Source of the DNA: Leptospira biflexa serovar Patoc strain 'Patoc 1 (Paris)'
GTDB lineage: Bacteria; Spirochaetota; Leptospiria; Leptospirales; Leptospiraceae
DNA: 64,000 nt
Assembly (NCBI RefSeq): GCF_000017685.1
Contig: NC_010602.1
Location: 2,746,501-2,810,500, forward strand
Direction: 5' to 3'
Shown here: positions 9,372 through 18,865 of the stretch, piece by piece
How positions within the stretch are numbered: the stretch's first letter is position 1
Layout of the letters: every line of letters begins with the position of its first letter
Made by a program: the position numbers and the translations under genes
The notes under the pieces: model-generated
What the model was told of the DNA's origin: nothing
Database searches by the model: none
Seen by the model: the letters and a program-made list of their open reading frames with translations, nothing else

Positions 9372-10019
9372 TTAGGTAAGAGCCGCTTGTTTTAGAAACT
9401 CTTTAAAGGTATCAATTTCTTTTGTGAAAAAAACAGGTCTTGGAGATTTGATGTCCTTCAATAAAAAAACAATGCCTTGGTTGTGAAGTACAACTTGTTC
9501 CAATTCATCAGGTGTGTATGTATATGTAACATTTCCTGAATGGAACAAAAACCTTCCATTGTCTTCTCGTAAATTACCATTCCCTACACGTTTAAAATTG
9601 CGGAGTCCATCTTCCATCAAATCCAAATCATTCGATTCTTCACCAAACAAAAGTTTACCTGAATGGTCCAAATATAAGGTTCCATCGATGGTAAAATGGC
9701 TTTCTTTGGGAGGTGTTGGTTCCGTTTCTAAGTTCCCAAACTCGGTGGGCCTAAGGACTTCCGACTTTTGGACAACGGAAGGAGTTGGTTCTTCAGGATA
9801 GGAATAGGATAGGTGGCGGTCTTCCGAAATGGCCCGTTCCTTTCGTATCCTCTCATCTAGTTGCGGCGGAACAGGAGTCGATTGGGGCATCCGGAATTGG
9901 CCCTGAGATTGGGGTTTTCGAGATGAGTAGGTAGTTTGTTTCGGTTTCTGGGGAGAAAGCGCCACATAAATGAAGCATAAAACTCCCACGAGGATCATTG
10001 CGAATGCGGCAAACAACAT
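9372..10019 (-). CDS. Membrane-anchored protein of unknown function
   Basis: A 215-residue protein I do not recognise. One N-terminal membrane segment (LFAAFAMILVGVLCFIYVAL) is followed by a proline- and charge-rich linker of about 70 residues. A compact C-terminal region from about residue 100 has DGTLYLDHSGKLLFG and a run ending FKEFLKQAAL. The linker and single anchor suggest a periplasmic or cytoplasmic domain held at the inner membrane. It is convergent with the DUF389 gene and divergent from the SurA/PpiD-like gene, with 85 bases between the two starts. No regulatory box was clear in that gap. Confidence 0.6.
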   Translation of the reverse strand: MLFAAFAMILVGVLCFIYVALSPQKPKQTTYSSRKPQSQGQFRMPQSTPVPPQLDERIRKERAISEDRHLSYSYPEEPTPSVVQKSEVLRPTEFGNLETEPTPPKESHFTIDGTLYLDHSGKLLFGEESNDLDLMEDGLRNFKRVGNGNLREDNGRFLFHSGNVTYTYTPDELEQVVLHNQGIVFLLKDIKSPRPVFFTKEIDTFKEFLKQAALT

Positions 10020-10104
10020 ACTACCTATATTATCTTTCCAAAGTAGAAATCCCTTGATTACATTTTTTCTTTACAAGGGTTTTAGAAACGGAAACCTTTC
10101 CTTT

Positions 10105-11346
10105 ATGTTCGAAGATGAACCCTCTACACTCAAAGAAAAAATTTATCGTACCATCATTGCTCTCTTTTTATTCATATTGGTAGGAACCCTGATCATCACC
10201 TTTTTGCCTGGGGATGCGGAACAAAGTCTCATTGGAGCCATTACTGGCCAAAATTCCACCAAAGCGGGTTCTGTCGCAGGGAGAAGTATCCCAGTGGATT
10301 ATTTTAACGCAGCGAAACGAGATTGTTACTACCGTTACCAACAATACGGCCGAGAGACCGCTCAAAATTCGGAACTCCTCAATTCCTGTGCGTATTCCAC
10401 AGTTAGGGAAATGTACATTGCAAACGACATCGCCGCTGCGGTAGGGTTCCAAGTTTCGGAAATCAGCATCAAACGGGAAATGTCGAAACAAGCACGGGAG
10501 ATTCATAAAGAATCAGTCTCACAAGCAGGTTACGGTGAAGAAGATTCTAGATCCCTGACAGAAATCTACCAACAAATCTATCGTTCTGCACCCATGTATT
10601 ACCGCATTGATTCTGCAACCGGGTATGCTTTATTTCCCAATTTCCTCGACCAACCACTCGCTCCCTCCGAAAATGAGGCAGAGTTAGAAAGTGAAGCCAA
10701 ACGTGCCAAAATTTCTTTCCGATTGGTCGCCATTTCTGAGGTCAATTTATTGAATGCCGTTGAATCCAAGATCAATATCACGGATGCGGAATTACAAAAA
10801 GAATACGAAAAGGAAAAACAAGAAGGGAACCTTTCGAAAGATCCTTCTGGAAATTTTGTCAGTTTTGAGGTAAGAAAACCTCTCCTATTGTCCAAACTCA
10901 AGTTCGACCGCAAACGAAAAGAAGTAGAAGTTTGGAAAGGTCGCATCGGTCAAAAAATTTCTGAACCCAATGCCCTCGATGCCATTGCGAAGGAAGCAGG
11001 ACAACCAATCGAAACAGTTTCGGGTGTTTCTTTGTCAGATTTGAAACTGGTGACATCCAATCGTGGGAATACATACCGATTGGCAAATTCAGGTCAATTT
11101 TGGGAATCATTGGCAAACGATCCGTTTAGCAAAAAAACGGTCGTTGGGCCTTTCTCTGATAATGACAAACAGGTCTATGTGGAATTCAGCGAATTAACCT
11201 ACGGACAACCCACAGTCAAAGCACCGAAGGACCAAGCAGCAGATTTTTTGAAACAAAGGCAACTTCTTAGCTTTTTTCTTGAAATAAACCAGTCCTTAGC
11301 AGCAGAATACAACGTAGAGAAAAAAGGTCTTCTCTCTTTAGAATAA
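10105..11346 (+). CDS. SurA/PpiD-like anchored protein (putative periplasmic chaperone)
   Basis: A 413-residue protein starting at ATG 10105; an upstream open frame from 9970 overlaps the divergent gene and is not supported. One membrane anchor lies at about residues 12-32 (TIIALFLFILVGTLIITFL). It is followed by a region (SVAGRSIPVDYFNAAKRDC) that resembles the N-terminal chaperone helix region of SurA/PpiD proteins, and by long charged helices. I do not see a convincing parvulin active site, so isomerase activity is doubtful. Its stop overlaps the cheX start (TAATG), which suggests co-expression. The chaperone call is tentative. Confidence 0.5.
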   Translation: MFEDEPSTLKEKIYRTIIALFLFILVGTLIITFLPGDAEQSLIGAITGQNSTKAGSVAGRSIPVDYFNAAKRDCYYRYQQYGRETAQNSELLNSCAYSTVREMYIANDIAAAVGFQVSEISIKREMSKQAREIHKESVSQAGYGEEDSRSLTEIYQQIYRSAPMYYRIDSATGYALFPNFLDQPLAPSENEAELESEAKRAKISFRLVAISEVNLLNAVESKINITDAELQKEYEKEKQEGNLSKDPSGNFVSFEVRKPLLLSKLKFDRKRKEVEVWKGRIGQKISEPNALDAIAKEAGQPIETVSGVSLSDLKLVTSNRGNTYRLANSGQFWESLANDPFSKKTVVGPFSDNDKQVYVEFSELTYGQPTVKAPKDQAADFLKQRQLLSFFLEINQSLAAEYNVEKKGLLSLE

Positions 11347-11810
11347 TGCAAATCAAAGCCGACTTCATCAACCCATTCCTGGAAGCAGCCACCATCGTGT
11401 TTCGCGATGTTTTACAACAGGATCTGATCCGTGGAAAAATTGGGATCAAAGATTCCCCAGCTCCGAGCCATGAAATCGCCATTGTGATTGGAGTCGTCGG
11501 ATCCTTTAGTGGTGAAGTCGTTTATAGCATGAACTATGATGCGGCTTATAAAATTTCTCGAAAACTAGTGCCTGGTTTGTCTGATGACGATGTCAAAAAC
11601 GAATACAAAGACATCTTAGGTGAGATTGCCAACATGACAACGGGGAATGCGATGAATATCTTTACATCCGCAGGTCAGTCAGTAGAGATCACAACACCAA
11701 ATATCCAAGAAACACAAAACACTTCCGTTCGATTCAACAAAAAGCCAACGCTTTCTATCAACCTATACTCTAAATTTGGACGGATCGAAGTGAATGTCGC
11801 CATCGCTTGA
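11346..11810 (+). CDS. cheX: CheX-family phosphatase
   Basis: A 154-residue protein of the CheX/CheC class, which removes phosphate from CheY-type response regulators in chemotaxis. The key motif is Glu93-x-x-Asn96 in LGEIANMTTGNA, which in this family places the catalytic Glu and Asn next to the CheY phosphoryl group. The N-terminal region MQIKADFINPFLEA is also typical. Length matches known CheX proteins. The start overlaps the stop of the SurA/PpiD-like gene by one base. No other chemotaxis genes are nearby. Confidence 0.88.
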   Translation: MQIKADFINPFLEAATIVFRDVLQQDLIRGKIGIKDSPAPSHEIAIVIGVVGSFSGEVVYSMNYDAAYKISRKLVPGLSDDDVKNEYKDILGEIANMTTGNAMNIFTSAGQSVEITTPNIQETQNTSVRFNKKPTLSINLYSKFGRIEVNVAIA

Positions 11811-11882
11811 TGGCAACTGGTTTCTTTCCCAATTCGAATCCATAAGTCTGTTTTTAGATTCGATCGATCTTAAGAATTTAGT

Positions 11883-12827
11883 TCAAATCGCAGAACCGAG
11901 AACACGCAATCGTTCACGGGTTTCCTTACGGAAATCGTAGCCTGGTTTTGGGTTTTTCCCCTCGACTCCATTTAAATACAATTGGTAATATTTAAGAGAT
12001 CGTTCTAAATCACGTTCGTCCCAACTGCTTTCATAAATCTTTCCTAAATAATAATGCGCAGGTAAAAACTCTTCCGACTCTTTAAAATTTTTGATCACTT
12101 GGACAAGTTGGTGAGCTGCCGACCGGTATTCTTTTTTGCGAATCAGAAGAACCGCCATTGCATAATTGGCTCTCGGTGTCAGTTCGGGGTGTTTGGGAAA
12201 TTCTGTAACAAGTTTTAGATACTCTTTGTATGCTTTTTCTTCTGATTCAGGATTACCAATTCGATCAAGGGATCTTGCCAATTCAAATTGTGACTTTATT
12301 TTTAAATCGGGGTCTTCCTGTTTCTCCACCAAACCAGAAGACTCTTTTTCCTTTCCATCTAGTCCAAATAAATTGGTATTTTCCACTCGAGAAAATTTTG
12401 CCACTTCCCCTTCTTTTCCATATGAATCAGCAAACTCTTGTTCTGCGGATTTTTTTTGGTCTCGGGAAAGGTATGCTTTTCCTTTTTGATAGGAGGCTTT
12501 TGAAGGATCGATGACTTCTTTCTTTTTTTTCTTTTTGGAGTCTGTTTTGGAACTTGTGAGGTTTAGATCCGTCTTTGGTGGAGGCTCTGAAACCGTTAAC
12601 GTTTCCACTTTTGTATCTTTCATATCTCCATTTGTTGGTTTGGATGGATCTAACTTGTCGGATTCTTTTGGAATGGATTCGTTCCAAGTTTCCGGGAAGG
12701 GTAAAAAGATTTCTTTACTCTCAGCATGAACTCCTGATACCAAACTGATGAAAAGCAGAGTGAATGCAAAGAAGATTGGATCCCAAAATTTGGAATACAA
12801 ATGCGATTTTAAAAAACCAAAATTCAT
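11883..12827 (-). CDS. Secreted protein with TPR-like C-terminal repeats
   Basis: A 314-residue protein with a signal-like N-terminus (FFAFTLLFISLVSGVHA, cleavage near residue 35), then a long low-complexity linker rich in Lys, Ser, Asp and Pro. From about residue 165 it becomes helical with TPR-like spacing (FELARSLDRIGN, YKEYLKLVTEFPKHPELTPRANYAMAV in parts, and a later YYLGKIYESSWDERDLERSLKYY in parts). The repeats resemble those of YbgF/CpoB-like cell-envelope proteins. It overlaps the upstream membrane-protein gene by four bases and is the last gene of a three-gene operon with an OmpA-type protein. The molecular function is unknown. Confidence 0.65.
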   Translation of the reverse strand: MNFGFLKSHLYSKFWDPIFFAFTLLFISLVSGVHAESKEIFLPFPETWNESIPKESDKLDPSKPTNGDMKDTKVETLTVSEPPPKTDLNLTSSKTDSKKKKKKEVIDPSKASYQKGKAYLSRDQKKSAEQEFADSYGKEGEVAKFSRVENTNLFGLDGKEKESSGLVEKQEDPDLKIKSQFELARSLDRIGNPESEEKAYKEYLKLVTEFPKHPELTPRANYAMAVLLIRKKEYRSAAHQLVQVIKNFKESEEFLPAHYYLGKIYESSWDERDLERSLKYYQLYLNGVEGKNPKPGYDFRKETRERLRVLGSAI

Positions 12828-13552
12828 CGTAATTCTTTCGGAATCCGTTCTAAACTTCTAGGTTTTCCTAATCCTTCTTTCGTTTCAGAAGGTTTTGGGA
12901 GTTTCAAAGTTTCTAAATTCTTCTCTTCGTTTTTTTCCTTCACTTTTTTTTCCAAATCAGCAACTCGAGATAACATCTTTTGCATACGAAGTTCTGTATC
13001 GGAGTCATTGGAAGATTCCGTATTATCTTTCGGTGCGACTGGTAATACATCGATGGGTGCGGGAATCAGGCCATCACCTGACGGCGTGTAAATGGGAGGA
13101 ACAGATGTATCTTCTGCTTTACGATTGCGAAAATCATATTCTTTTCCTAAAAAATCTTGTTCTTCAGGGATCGTATCATGAGTATAACCGTTTGATTCTC
13201 GTTCGCTTATGAAATCAAACTGCATCTTACGGTTGGATTCATATTTTAAGTCTTCCGGGTCAGACATTCGCACATCCTTTCGTTTGCGATTGTAGTCCCT
13301 TTCAATTTCCATGATGAACAAACTTCTAGTGTCTTGCGCTAATTGTTGGCCTTGTGGTTTTGCATTTTCCCAACCATTGGACCAACCAATGTAAATTGCC
13401 ATGATGAGAAAAAATACAAAGAGAGCGATGGCGATTTTTTTGAGTAGGTCTTGGACTTGTGGGGGGATTTTGTCCACGAGGCCATCCACTGCCCCCATCA
13501 TTTTTTGGGTGTCTACATTGACTTTGGGTATATTGATATTTTTGATATCCAC
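12824..13552 (-). CDS. Single-pass membrane protein, coiled-coil C-terminus
   Basis: A 242-residue protein of unknown function. It has a membrane segment at about residues 39-58 (KIAIALFVFFLIMAIYIGW), preceded by an amphipathic stretch with DGLVDKIPPQVQDLL. The rest is hydrophilic. It contains a proline-rich part (about 150-175) and a coiled-coil stretch near LSRVADLEKKVKEKNEEKN. It lies four bases after the OmpA/PD40 gene and overlaps the downstream TPR-like gene, so the three probably work together at the envelope. Confidence 0.65.
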   Translation of the reverse strand: MDIKNINIPKVNVDTQKMMGAVDGLVDKIPPQVQDLLKKIAIALFVFFLIMAIYIGWSNGWENAKPQGQQLAQDTRSLFIMEIERDYNRKRKDVRMSDPEDLKYESNRKMQFDFISERESNGYTHDTIPEEQDFLGKEYDFRNRKAEDTSVPPIYTPSGDGLIPAPIDVLPVAPKDNTESSNDSDTELRMQKMLSRVADLEKKVKEKNEEKNLETLKLPKPSETKEGLGKPRSLERIPKELR

Positions 13553-13556
13553 TGTA

Positions 13557-15413
13557 TTACTCTTCCAAAATTTTAAAAACTACCCGACGGTTGACGGCAC
13601 GGCCTTCTTCCGATCCATTCTCAGCAATGGGGTTCGATGGACCAAGCCCCACAACAGAAATCCTCGAATCCTCTATTTTATGTTTAGACTTCAAATAAAA
13701 GGCAACTGAATTTGCACGTTCCAAGGATAACTTTTGGTTGGCGGACTTTGTACCAACATTGTCTGTATGCCCTTCGATGAGTACCTTTAAATTGGTCGTT
13801 TTTTTCAAAATTCCTGCCAATCTGTCTAGTTCTGGTTCGGATTCTTTGGCAAACTCAGACGAACGGAAGGCAAAAAACAAATTGTTCATCACAATTTGGT
13901 TTCCTTTTTTCAATTTCGGTAAAACGAGGAGAACTGTTTTTTCTTTCTCTTCCTTTTCTTTACCCACCAAATTTAAGTTTTGTGAAACTGGAAGGTAACC
14001 TTCTTTTTCCCCATAAAATCCATAATTTTCTTCGTAGGGTAATATGATGCTAAACTCACCTGTGTTTGGATCACTGATGGTGGATCCTATTGTTTTTTTC
14101 TTTAAGAGAGATTCGTATTGCACAAAGGCTGAAAGTGCCTTCCCCTCTTCATCTACAACTTTGCCTTTGATCACAACCACGGGATCTGGTTGGAAATGAT
14201 GGGGGATGGCCGCCATAAAAAGTTCCCCATCTCTCGATACATAAGCCCAATTGCCAACAGCAGGAATACTAAAAAAGTTAACACCCCTTAGGTTAGGTGA
14301 CAACTCTTGTGGTTCAGACCACATAGTCCAGGAATCTCCATTCCTTCTCGAAATGAATATTGATATCCCTTCTTTCCTTCCGGAAGATGAAAAATACAAA
14401 GTTCGATCATCGGGTCCAAGGAAAGGAGCCATCTCCTCTTCTCCGGTGTTTAGAGTGCTACCTAAATTGATCCCTTCTTCAAAGATTCCAGATTCATTTT
14501 GAATGCTGGCGTATAAATCCAATTTACCAAAATTTTTCTTCTGTTGCGCTGAATAAATGAGTGTTCGTCCACTCGAAGACAAGGCAGAACCACCAAATAC
14601 TTGTTGGTTGGGATTGTCTGCCTTTTTGTACCAATTATAAAAAGTAGGGAATGGAATGGGACTTGGTAACGTCCAACCAGTTTCAGTTTTACGTGTTTTG
14701 TAAAGTGGTGCTCGGTTTTGGATTTTTTCCGATCGTTCTTTATACTCGTTTTCTAATTTTGTGAGAACAATATGGAACTCTTTGGCATTGGCCGCTTCTC
14801 TTGTGGCAATTTGAGACTTCTGCGTCATCTCTCGTTTCAATTGGTCGAGTAGTTCCTCTTCTCCAAAATTACCAAAAACAAAAAGTTCATTCCCACCAGG
14901 TAAGGCAGAAATCACTGCCGAGGGATAACGATTGTTTAATGGTGAAGGCAATTGTTCCCCTGCCATCCAAAATCCGTATTGGTCCCTTTTAGAAGCCCAA
15001 ACTTTTTGTGTGGATCTTCCCCCTTCGCGGACAAGGGCTGTCCAAAACAAAACCTTTCCATCCGGGGTACATTGGGGATTAAAGGAAAAGAGACCTTGAG
15101 TCACATACCGTGGTATTTTTTTTAAGGTCCAATCAGGAGTTTTTCCTGTTTCGAAGGGTTCCATTTCATAACGGATGGGAGAACAGACTTCCCCTTGCAC
15201 ATCGCATAACATCCGTACCTTTTTCCCACTCAAATAAGCGAGTTCTTCTTGCAAAATCGTATTCGAAATGCGGAATACTTGTTTCTCGGTCCGCAGAAGA
15301 TGGCCGGTATTGATAAGGTCCCCCTCCAAAACCTGGATTCCATTTTTAATGCTTTGCGAACTCGTGAGCCCGCTCCCAAAAAGGAAGAGAATGATGAGAA
15401 GAATCCGTGCCAT
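13557..15413 (-). CDS. OmpA-family protein with PD40-type repeats
   Basis: A 618-residue exported protein. The signal peptide is MARILLIILFLFGSGLTSS. The middle region holds beta-propeller PD40-like blades, for example FNPQCTPDGKVLFW, GGSALSSSGRTLIYSA, FLGPDDRTLYFSSSGRKEG and AYVSRDGELFMA. A carboxypeptidase-regulatory-like segment (VIKGKVVDEEGKAL) comes before the C-terminal OmpA domain with IEGHTDNVGTKSANQKLS and the RAVNRRVVF ending, which binds peptidoglycan in this family. It is the first gene of the three-gene operon. The 50-base divergent gap to the ABC-F gene must hold both promoters. Confidence 0.88.
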   Translation of the reverse strand: MARILLIILFLFGSGLTSSQSIKNGIQVLEGDLINTGHLLRTEKQVFRISNTILQEELAYLSGKKVRMLCDVQGEVCSPIRYEMEPFETGKTPDWTLKKIPRYVTQGLFSFNPQCTPDGKVLFWTALVREGGRSTQKVWASKRDQYGFWMAGEQLPSPLNNRYPSAVISALPGGNELFVFGNFGEEELLDQLKREMTQKSQIATREAANAKEFHIVLTKLENEYKERSEKIQNRAPLYKTRKTETGWTLPSPIPFPTFYNWYKKADNPNQQVFGGSALSSSGRTLIYSAQQKKNFGKLDLYASIQNESGIFEEGINLGSTLNTGEEEMAPFLGPDDRTLYFSSSGRKEGISIFISRRNGDSWTMWSEPQELSPNLRGVNFFSIPAVGNWAYVSRDGELFMAAIPHHFQPDPVVVIKGKVVDEEGKALSAFVQYESLLKKKTIGSTISDPNTGEFSIILPYEENYGFYGEKEGYLPVSQNLNLVGKEKEEKEKTVLLVLPKLKKGNQIVMNNLFFAFRSSEFAKESEPELDRLAGILKKTTNLKVLIEGHTDNVGTKSANQKLSLERANSVAFYLKSKHKIEDSRISVVGLGPSNPIAENGSEEGRAVNRRVVFKILEE

Positions 15414-15463
15414 ACCATACGAAATGTCGGTTGAAACCTCCGATTCCCTTAGAAAATTGACCT

Positions 15464-17104
15464 ATGATCCAAGCTAGCGGCATTACAGTCTCCTTCGGGA
15501 AAAAACCCCTTTTCGAAAACGTCTCCATCAAGTTCAAACCGGAGTGCCGTTATGGGCTGATTGGAGCCAATGGTTCGGGGAAATCGACCTTTATGAAGGT
15601 CCTCGCGGGCATTTTACAGCCATCTGCGGGCTCCGTAGTCCTCGACAAGGACATCAAGGTGGGGTATTTGAAGCAGGACCACTATGAATACGAAAATGAG
15701 ACCGTTTTAGGGACTGTTTTACGGGGGAATCCAGAACTTTGGAGCCTCATGGCAGAACGGGATGCCATTTATGCCAAAGAAGACATGACGGACGAAGAAG
15801 GGATCCGTATTTCCGAAATTGAGGAGCTATTTGCCGATATGGGAGGCTACGAGGCCGAATCGGTTGCTGGAGAGCTTTTGGAAGGACTCGGAATCCCAAC
15901 CACTGCGCACAGCCGCCCACTTAATTTTTTAACTGGTGGATTCAAATTACGGGTTCTCCTTGCCCAAGTTCTCTTTTTAAAACCAGATGTCCTTCTCCTT
16001 GACGAACCAACAAACCACTTGGATATCAAAACCATCCACTGGCTCGAGGAACTTCTCACGAATTATGAAGGTGTGGTGATTGTCATCTCCCACGACCGTC
16101 ACTTTATCAATTCCGTGGCAACCCATATTGCCGACTTAGATTATAATACCATCCGAGTTTTCCCAGGAAATTACGACGATTTTATGATCGCCGCAGAGCA
16201 GTCACGCGAACAACTTATGAGTGATAGCAAACGTGCAAAAGAAAAAATTGCCGACTTACAAGAGTTTGTTTCAAGGTTCTCCGCCAATGCAAGTAAATCC
16301 AAACAGGCGACCTCTCGTCAAAAGATGATCGAAAAAATCAAAGCTGATATGGTGGATGTGAAACCTTCCTCCCGTGTTGCACCTTACATTCGTTTTAAGG
16401 CAAAACGAGTTTTGGGAAAGGATGTATTTGAAGCCATCAATGTCTCCAAGTCTTATGATGGAAAGCCCGTCATCAAAGACTTTAGTATCTCCATCACCAA
16501 AGGGGAAAAAGTGGGAATTGTGGGTACAAACGGTGTAGGAAAAACGACTCTTCTCAAAATGTTATTAAAAAAATTAGAACCGGATTCAGGACAAGTGAAA
16601 TGGGGAGATTCAGTCGAAACTTCCTTTTTTCCACAAGACCACCGTGAGGCGATGGAACCTGATGCTGACACACTTGTGGAATGGTTACTCCGAAACTCAC
16701 CGCAAGGAACAGAAGTACAAGAAATTCGTGCCATCTTAGGAAGGATGTTATTTTCAGGAGACATGGCAAACAAATCCACTACGGTTTTGTCTGGAGGCGA
16801 AAAATCAAGGATGATCATTGGAAAAATGATCCTTGCTTGCGACAATGTCATTGCACTCGATGAACCTACAAACCACTTAGACTTAGAAACCATTGAGGCA
16901 TTAAACTACGCTTTATCATTGTTTGATGGAACTGTGATCCTTGTTTCGCACGATAGGGAGTTTATTTCCTCACTTTGTACACGGATCATTGAAGTGACTC
17001 CAGAAGGAATCAATGACTTCAAAGGGAATTACGAAGAATTTTTGGAACGAGAAGGAAGTGATTTTTACAAACGGCTCACTGGAGGAGCGATTCTTTCGAC
17101 TTAA
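15464..17104 (+). CDS. ABC-F family ATPase, YbiT-like
   Basis: A soluble protein of 546 residues with two ABC cassettes and no membrane part, which is the ABC-F architecture of ribosome-associated translation factors. The first Walker A, GANGSGKS, is at residues 34-41; both cassettes carry Walker B followed by DEPTNHLD. The linker (about residues 240-300) is rich in charged residues and has SKSKQATSRQKM. The opening (ITVSFGKKPLFENV) and length fit the YbiT subgroup better than EttA or Uup. Its TAA stop overlaps the convergent stop codon of the next gene by a few bases. Confidence 0.88.
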   Translation: MIQASGITVSFGKKPLFENVSIKFKPECRYGLIGANGSGKSTFMKVLAGILQPSAGSVVLDKDIKVGYLKQDHYEYENETVLGTVLRGNPELWSLMAERDAIYAKEDMTDEEGIRISEIEELFADMGGYEAESVAGELLEGLGIPTTAHSRPLNFLTGGFKLRVLLAQVLFLKPDVLLLDEPTNHLDIKTIHWLEELLTNYEGVVIVISHDRHFINSVATHIADLDYNTIRVFPGNYDDFMIAAEQSREQLMSDSKRAKEKIADLQEFVSRFSANASKSKQATSRQKMIEKIKADMVDVKPSSRVAPYIRFKAKRVLGKDVFEAINVSKSYDGKPVIKDFSISITKGEKVGIVGTNGVGKTTLLKMLLKKLEPDSGQVKWGDSVETSFFPQDHREAMEPDADTLVEWLLRNSPQGTEVQEIRAILGRMLFSGDMANKSTTVLSGGEKSRMIIGKMILACDNVIALDEPTNHLDLETIEALNYALSLFDGTVILVSHDREFISSLCTRIIEVTPEGINDFKGNYEEFLEREGSDFYKRLTGGAILST

Positions 17105-18183
17105 AATTGATAATTCAGGGAGAGATTCGCGGATTGCATCTCTCTCCCTGCCATCAGTTCCGTTGTCACACTAAAATTCCCCTGCCCTAATCGAAATCCC
17201 AAACTGCCATAACCAAAACTTGACACATGGTCATATCTTGTGTTCAGTCTGATTCCCAGTACGCTTGGGTCCGAACTGAAGTCATCTGGATTGGCCCTAG
17301 TCGAGATAAGAGAATACCGGCTCACTTGGAGTGAGGTAAACCCATGATTGTATACACAACCAATTCCAGGTACGATCGATAAAAATCCAATGGTCCAATT
17401 GTATTTTACATCAAAAGAAAAGGACGAAATTCTCGACTGATAAAACAAATCATTCACTCCGAGCCACCTTCGTTTATCACCATCGATTCGAAATTGTGTT
17501 GGCCTTCTGTCATACGAACTTAAATACAGATCTTGGTTGGTTTGGAAAAATCCAATTCCATAGGAAAAACCAGAAGATTCTGGAAAATAACGAAACAAAA
17601 CTCCATAATTCTGAATTTTTCCCCTAACTTCTGTATTACGAATTTTCACAAACGGTATGTTAGCCTCACTAAACTCGTAAGGGAAAAAATGTGTGGTGAG
17701 ATTCCAACGTTTCGCGTATCCATGAGAAATCCATTCCCCTAAATTGGTTGTGAAGTTGATCGATGGTGAGGCAGCGACACCTTGTTTTGGTAAATTACGA
17801 AGTTCCGAATTTTCATAATAAAAATCTCGGGCTTTTGATTGACCTCTCGATATCGTATAACCGAGTCCCAATCGATAGGAAGTTATATTTTGTCCACCCG
17901 ATTGGTTGGAATTGAGATTTTGTAAGACTGCATTCTCTCCCATGGAACGTAAAAACCCATTTGTATATATACGATCGAGTGCAGGCCCTGCAAAATTTCC
18001 TAATACCTGGTATTCGGTAGGGATATTCGCACATTCCCCACCGATACACAACACTTGCGCTTCTAATCCGAAAGCATTGGCAAAGAGCATAGGGGAAAAA
18101 CAAAGGAATGTATATAGGATCCAAGAAAATCGATTCAAATTAGAAACTACATTTGCCATTACTTCGGAACCTGGTTTTGTCAT
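17101..18183 (-). CDS. Putative outer-membrane beta-barrel protein
   Basis: A 360-residue protein of unknown function. It has a signal-like N-terminus (WILYTFLCFSPMLFANAFG) and then many alternating polar/aromatic strands, such as YRLGLGYTISRG, WNLTTHFFPYEF, YGVLFRYFPE and FSFDVKYNWTIGFLSI. It ends in NLSLNYQF, a terminal phenylalanine as is typical for barrel proteins recognised by BamA. A second ATG at 18159 would give a shorter signal peptide and is also plausible. The 3' end overlaps the convergent ABC-F gene by four bases, with interlocked stop codons. Confidence 0.6.
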   Translation of the reverse strand: MTKPGSEVMANVVSNLNRFSWILYTFLCFSPMLFANAFGLEAQVLCIGGECANIPTEYQVLGNFAGPALDRIYTNGFLRSMGENAVLQNLNSNQSGGQNITSYRLGLGYTISRGQSKARDFYYENSELRNLPKQGVAASPSINFTTNLGEWISHGYAKRWNLTTHFFPYEFSEANIPFVKIRNTEVRGKIQNYGVLFRYFPESSGFSYGIGFFQTNQDLYLSSYDRRPTQFRIDGDKRRWLGVNDLFYQSRISSFSFDVKYNWTIGFLSIVPGIGCVYNHGFTSLQVSRYSLISTRANPDDFSSDPSVLGIRLNTRYDHVSSFGYGSLGFRLGQGNFSVTTELMAGREMQSANLSLNYQF

Positions 18184-18268
18184 CTATTCCAATGTCTGAT
18201 TTTATTCGTACAATGCCGATCTAGTGTAATCGCTCCCAAAATCAATTGGAATTTTAGAGTAACATTCG

Positions 18269-18865
18269 TTATTGGATAGTTTGAAACCATTCCAAAAATA
18301 GTTCCATCGCTTTTTTTCTATGAGAGACTTTGTTTTTCTCTCCTTCAGGTACTTCTGAAAAACGTTTCCCAAACTCTGGGTAATAAAAAATAGGATCATA
18401 TCCAAAACCAAATTTTCCCAATTCATCGTAATCAGATGCAATGAGGCCTTCTACTTTTCCTTCAAATGAAACTTGATGGTTCGCATCCACAAAACTGACC
18501 ACACAAGAGTAATGAGCCTTTCGATTATGATTGGTTCCTAGTTTATTTAGCAAATACAATGCCCTATCTTTATCTGATAACCCTGGCCCACCAAACCTTG
18601 CCGATAGGACTCCAGGTTCACCACCCAATGCATCCACAGAGATCCCCGAATCATCTGCAAACGAAGGAAAACCTGTTAGGCGAAAGAGTTCTTTGGATTT
18701 GATAAAAGAATTTCCAACAAATGTGGATTCTGTTTCTTCTGGAGAAAATGGAATTCCGAGAATTTTGGGTGTGACAATTTCATACCCGAAGGGTGAGAGT
18801 AACATTTGCATTTCTTTCGTTTTATGGTCACTGCCAGATGCAAATGCTAATGTTTTTTTTGTCAG
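18269..18865 (-). CDS. rdgB: XTP/dITP diphosphatase RdgB, likely CTG start
   Basis: Nucleotide pyrophosphatase of the RdgB/HAM1 family that removes non-canonical purine triphosphates. The first in-frame ATG is at 18811, but a start there would cut off the substrate-binding N-terminus. The in-frame codons upstream read TKKTLAFASGSDHKTKE, matching the family's opening (LASGNxxK). There is no ATG, GTG or TTG there. A CTG at 18863-18865 overlaps the upstream TGA stop as CTGA, with GAGGAAG seven bases before it. With this start the protein has 198 residues, the usual length. FADDSGISVDALGGEPGVLSAR in parts (FADDSGI, GVLSARFGG) confirms the family. Confidence 0.85.
   Translation of the reverse strand: MTKKTLAFASGSDHKTKEMQMLLSPFGYEIVTPKILGIPFSPEETESTFVGNSFIKSKELFRLTGFPSFADDSGISVDALGGEPGVLSARFGGPGLSDKDRALYLLNKLGTNHNRKAHYSCVVSFVDANHQVSFEGKVEGLIASDYDELGKFGFGYDPIFYYPEFGKRFSEVPEGEKNKVSHRKKAMELFLEWFQTIQ

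Noticed and set aside
11834..11863. Possible terminator between cheX and the TPR-like gene
   Set aside because: Only a 7-bp stem with a 16-base loop and no T run. Too weak to support.
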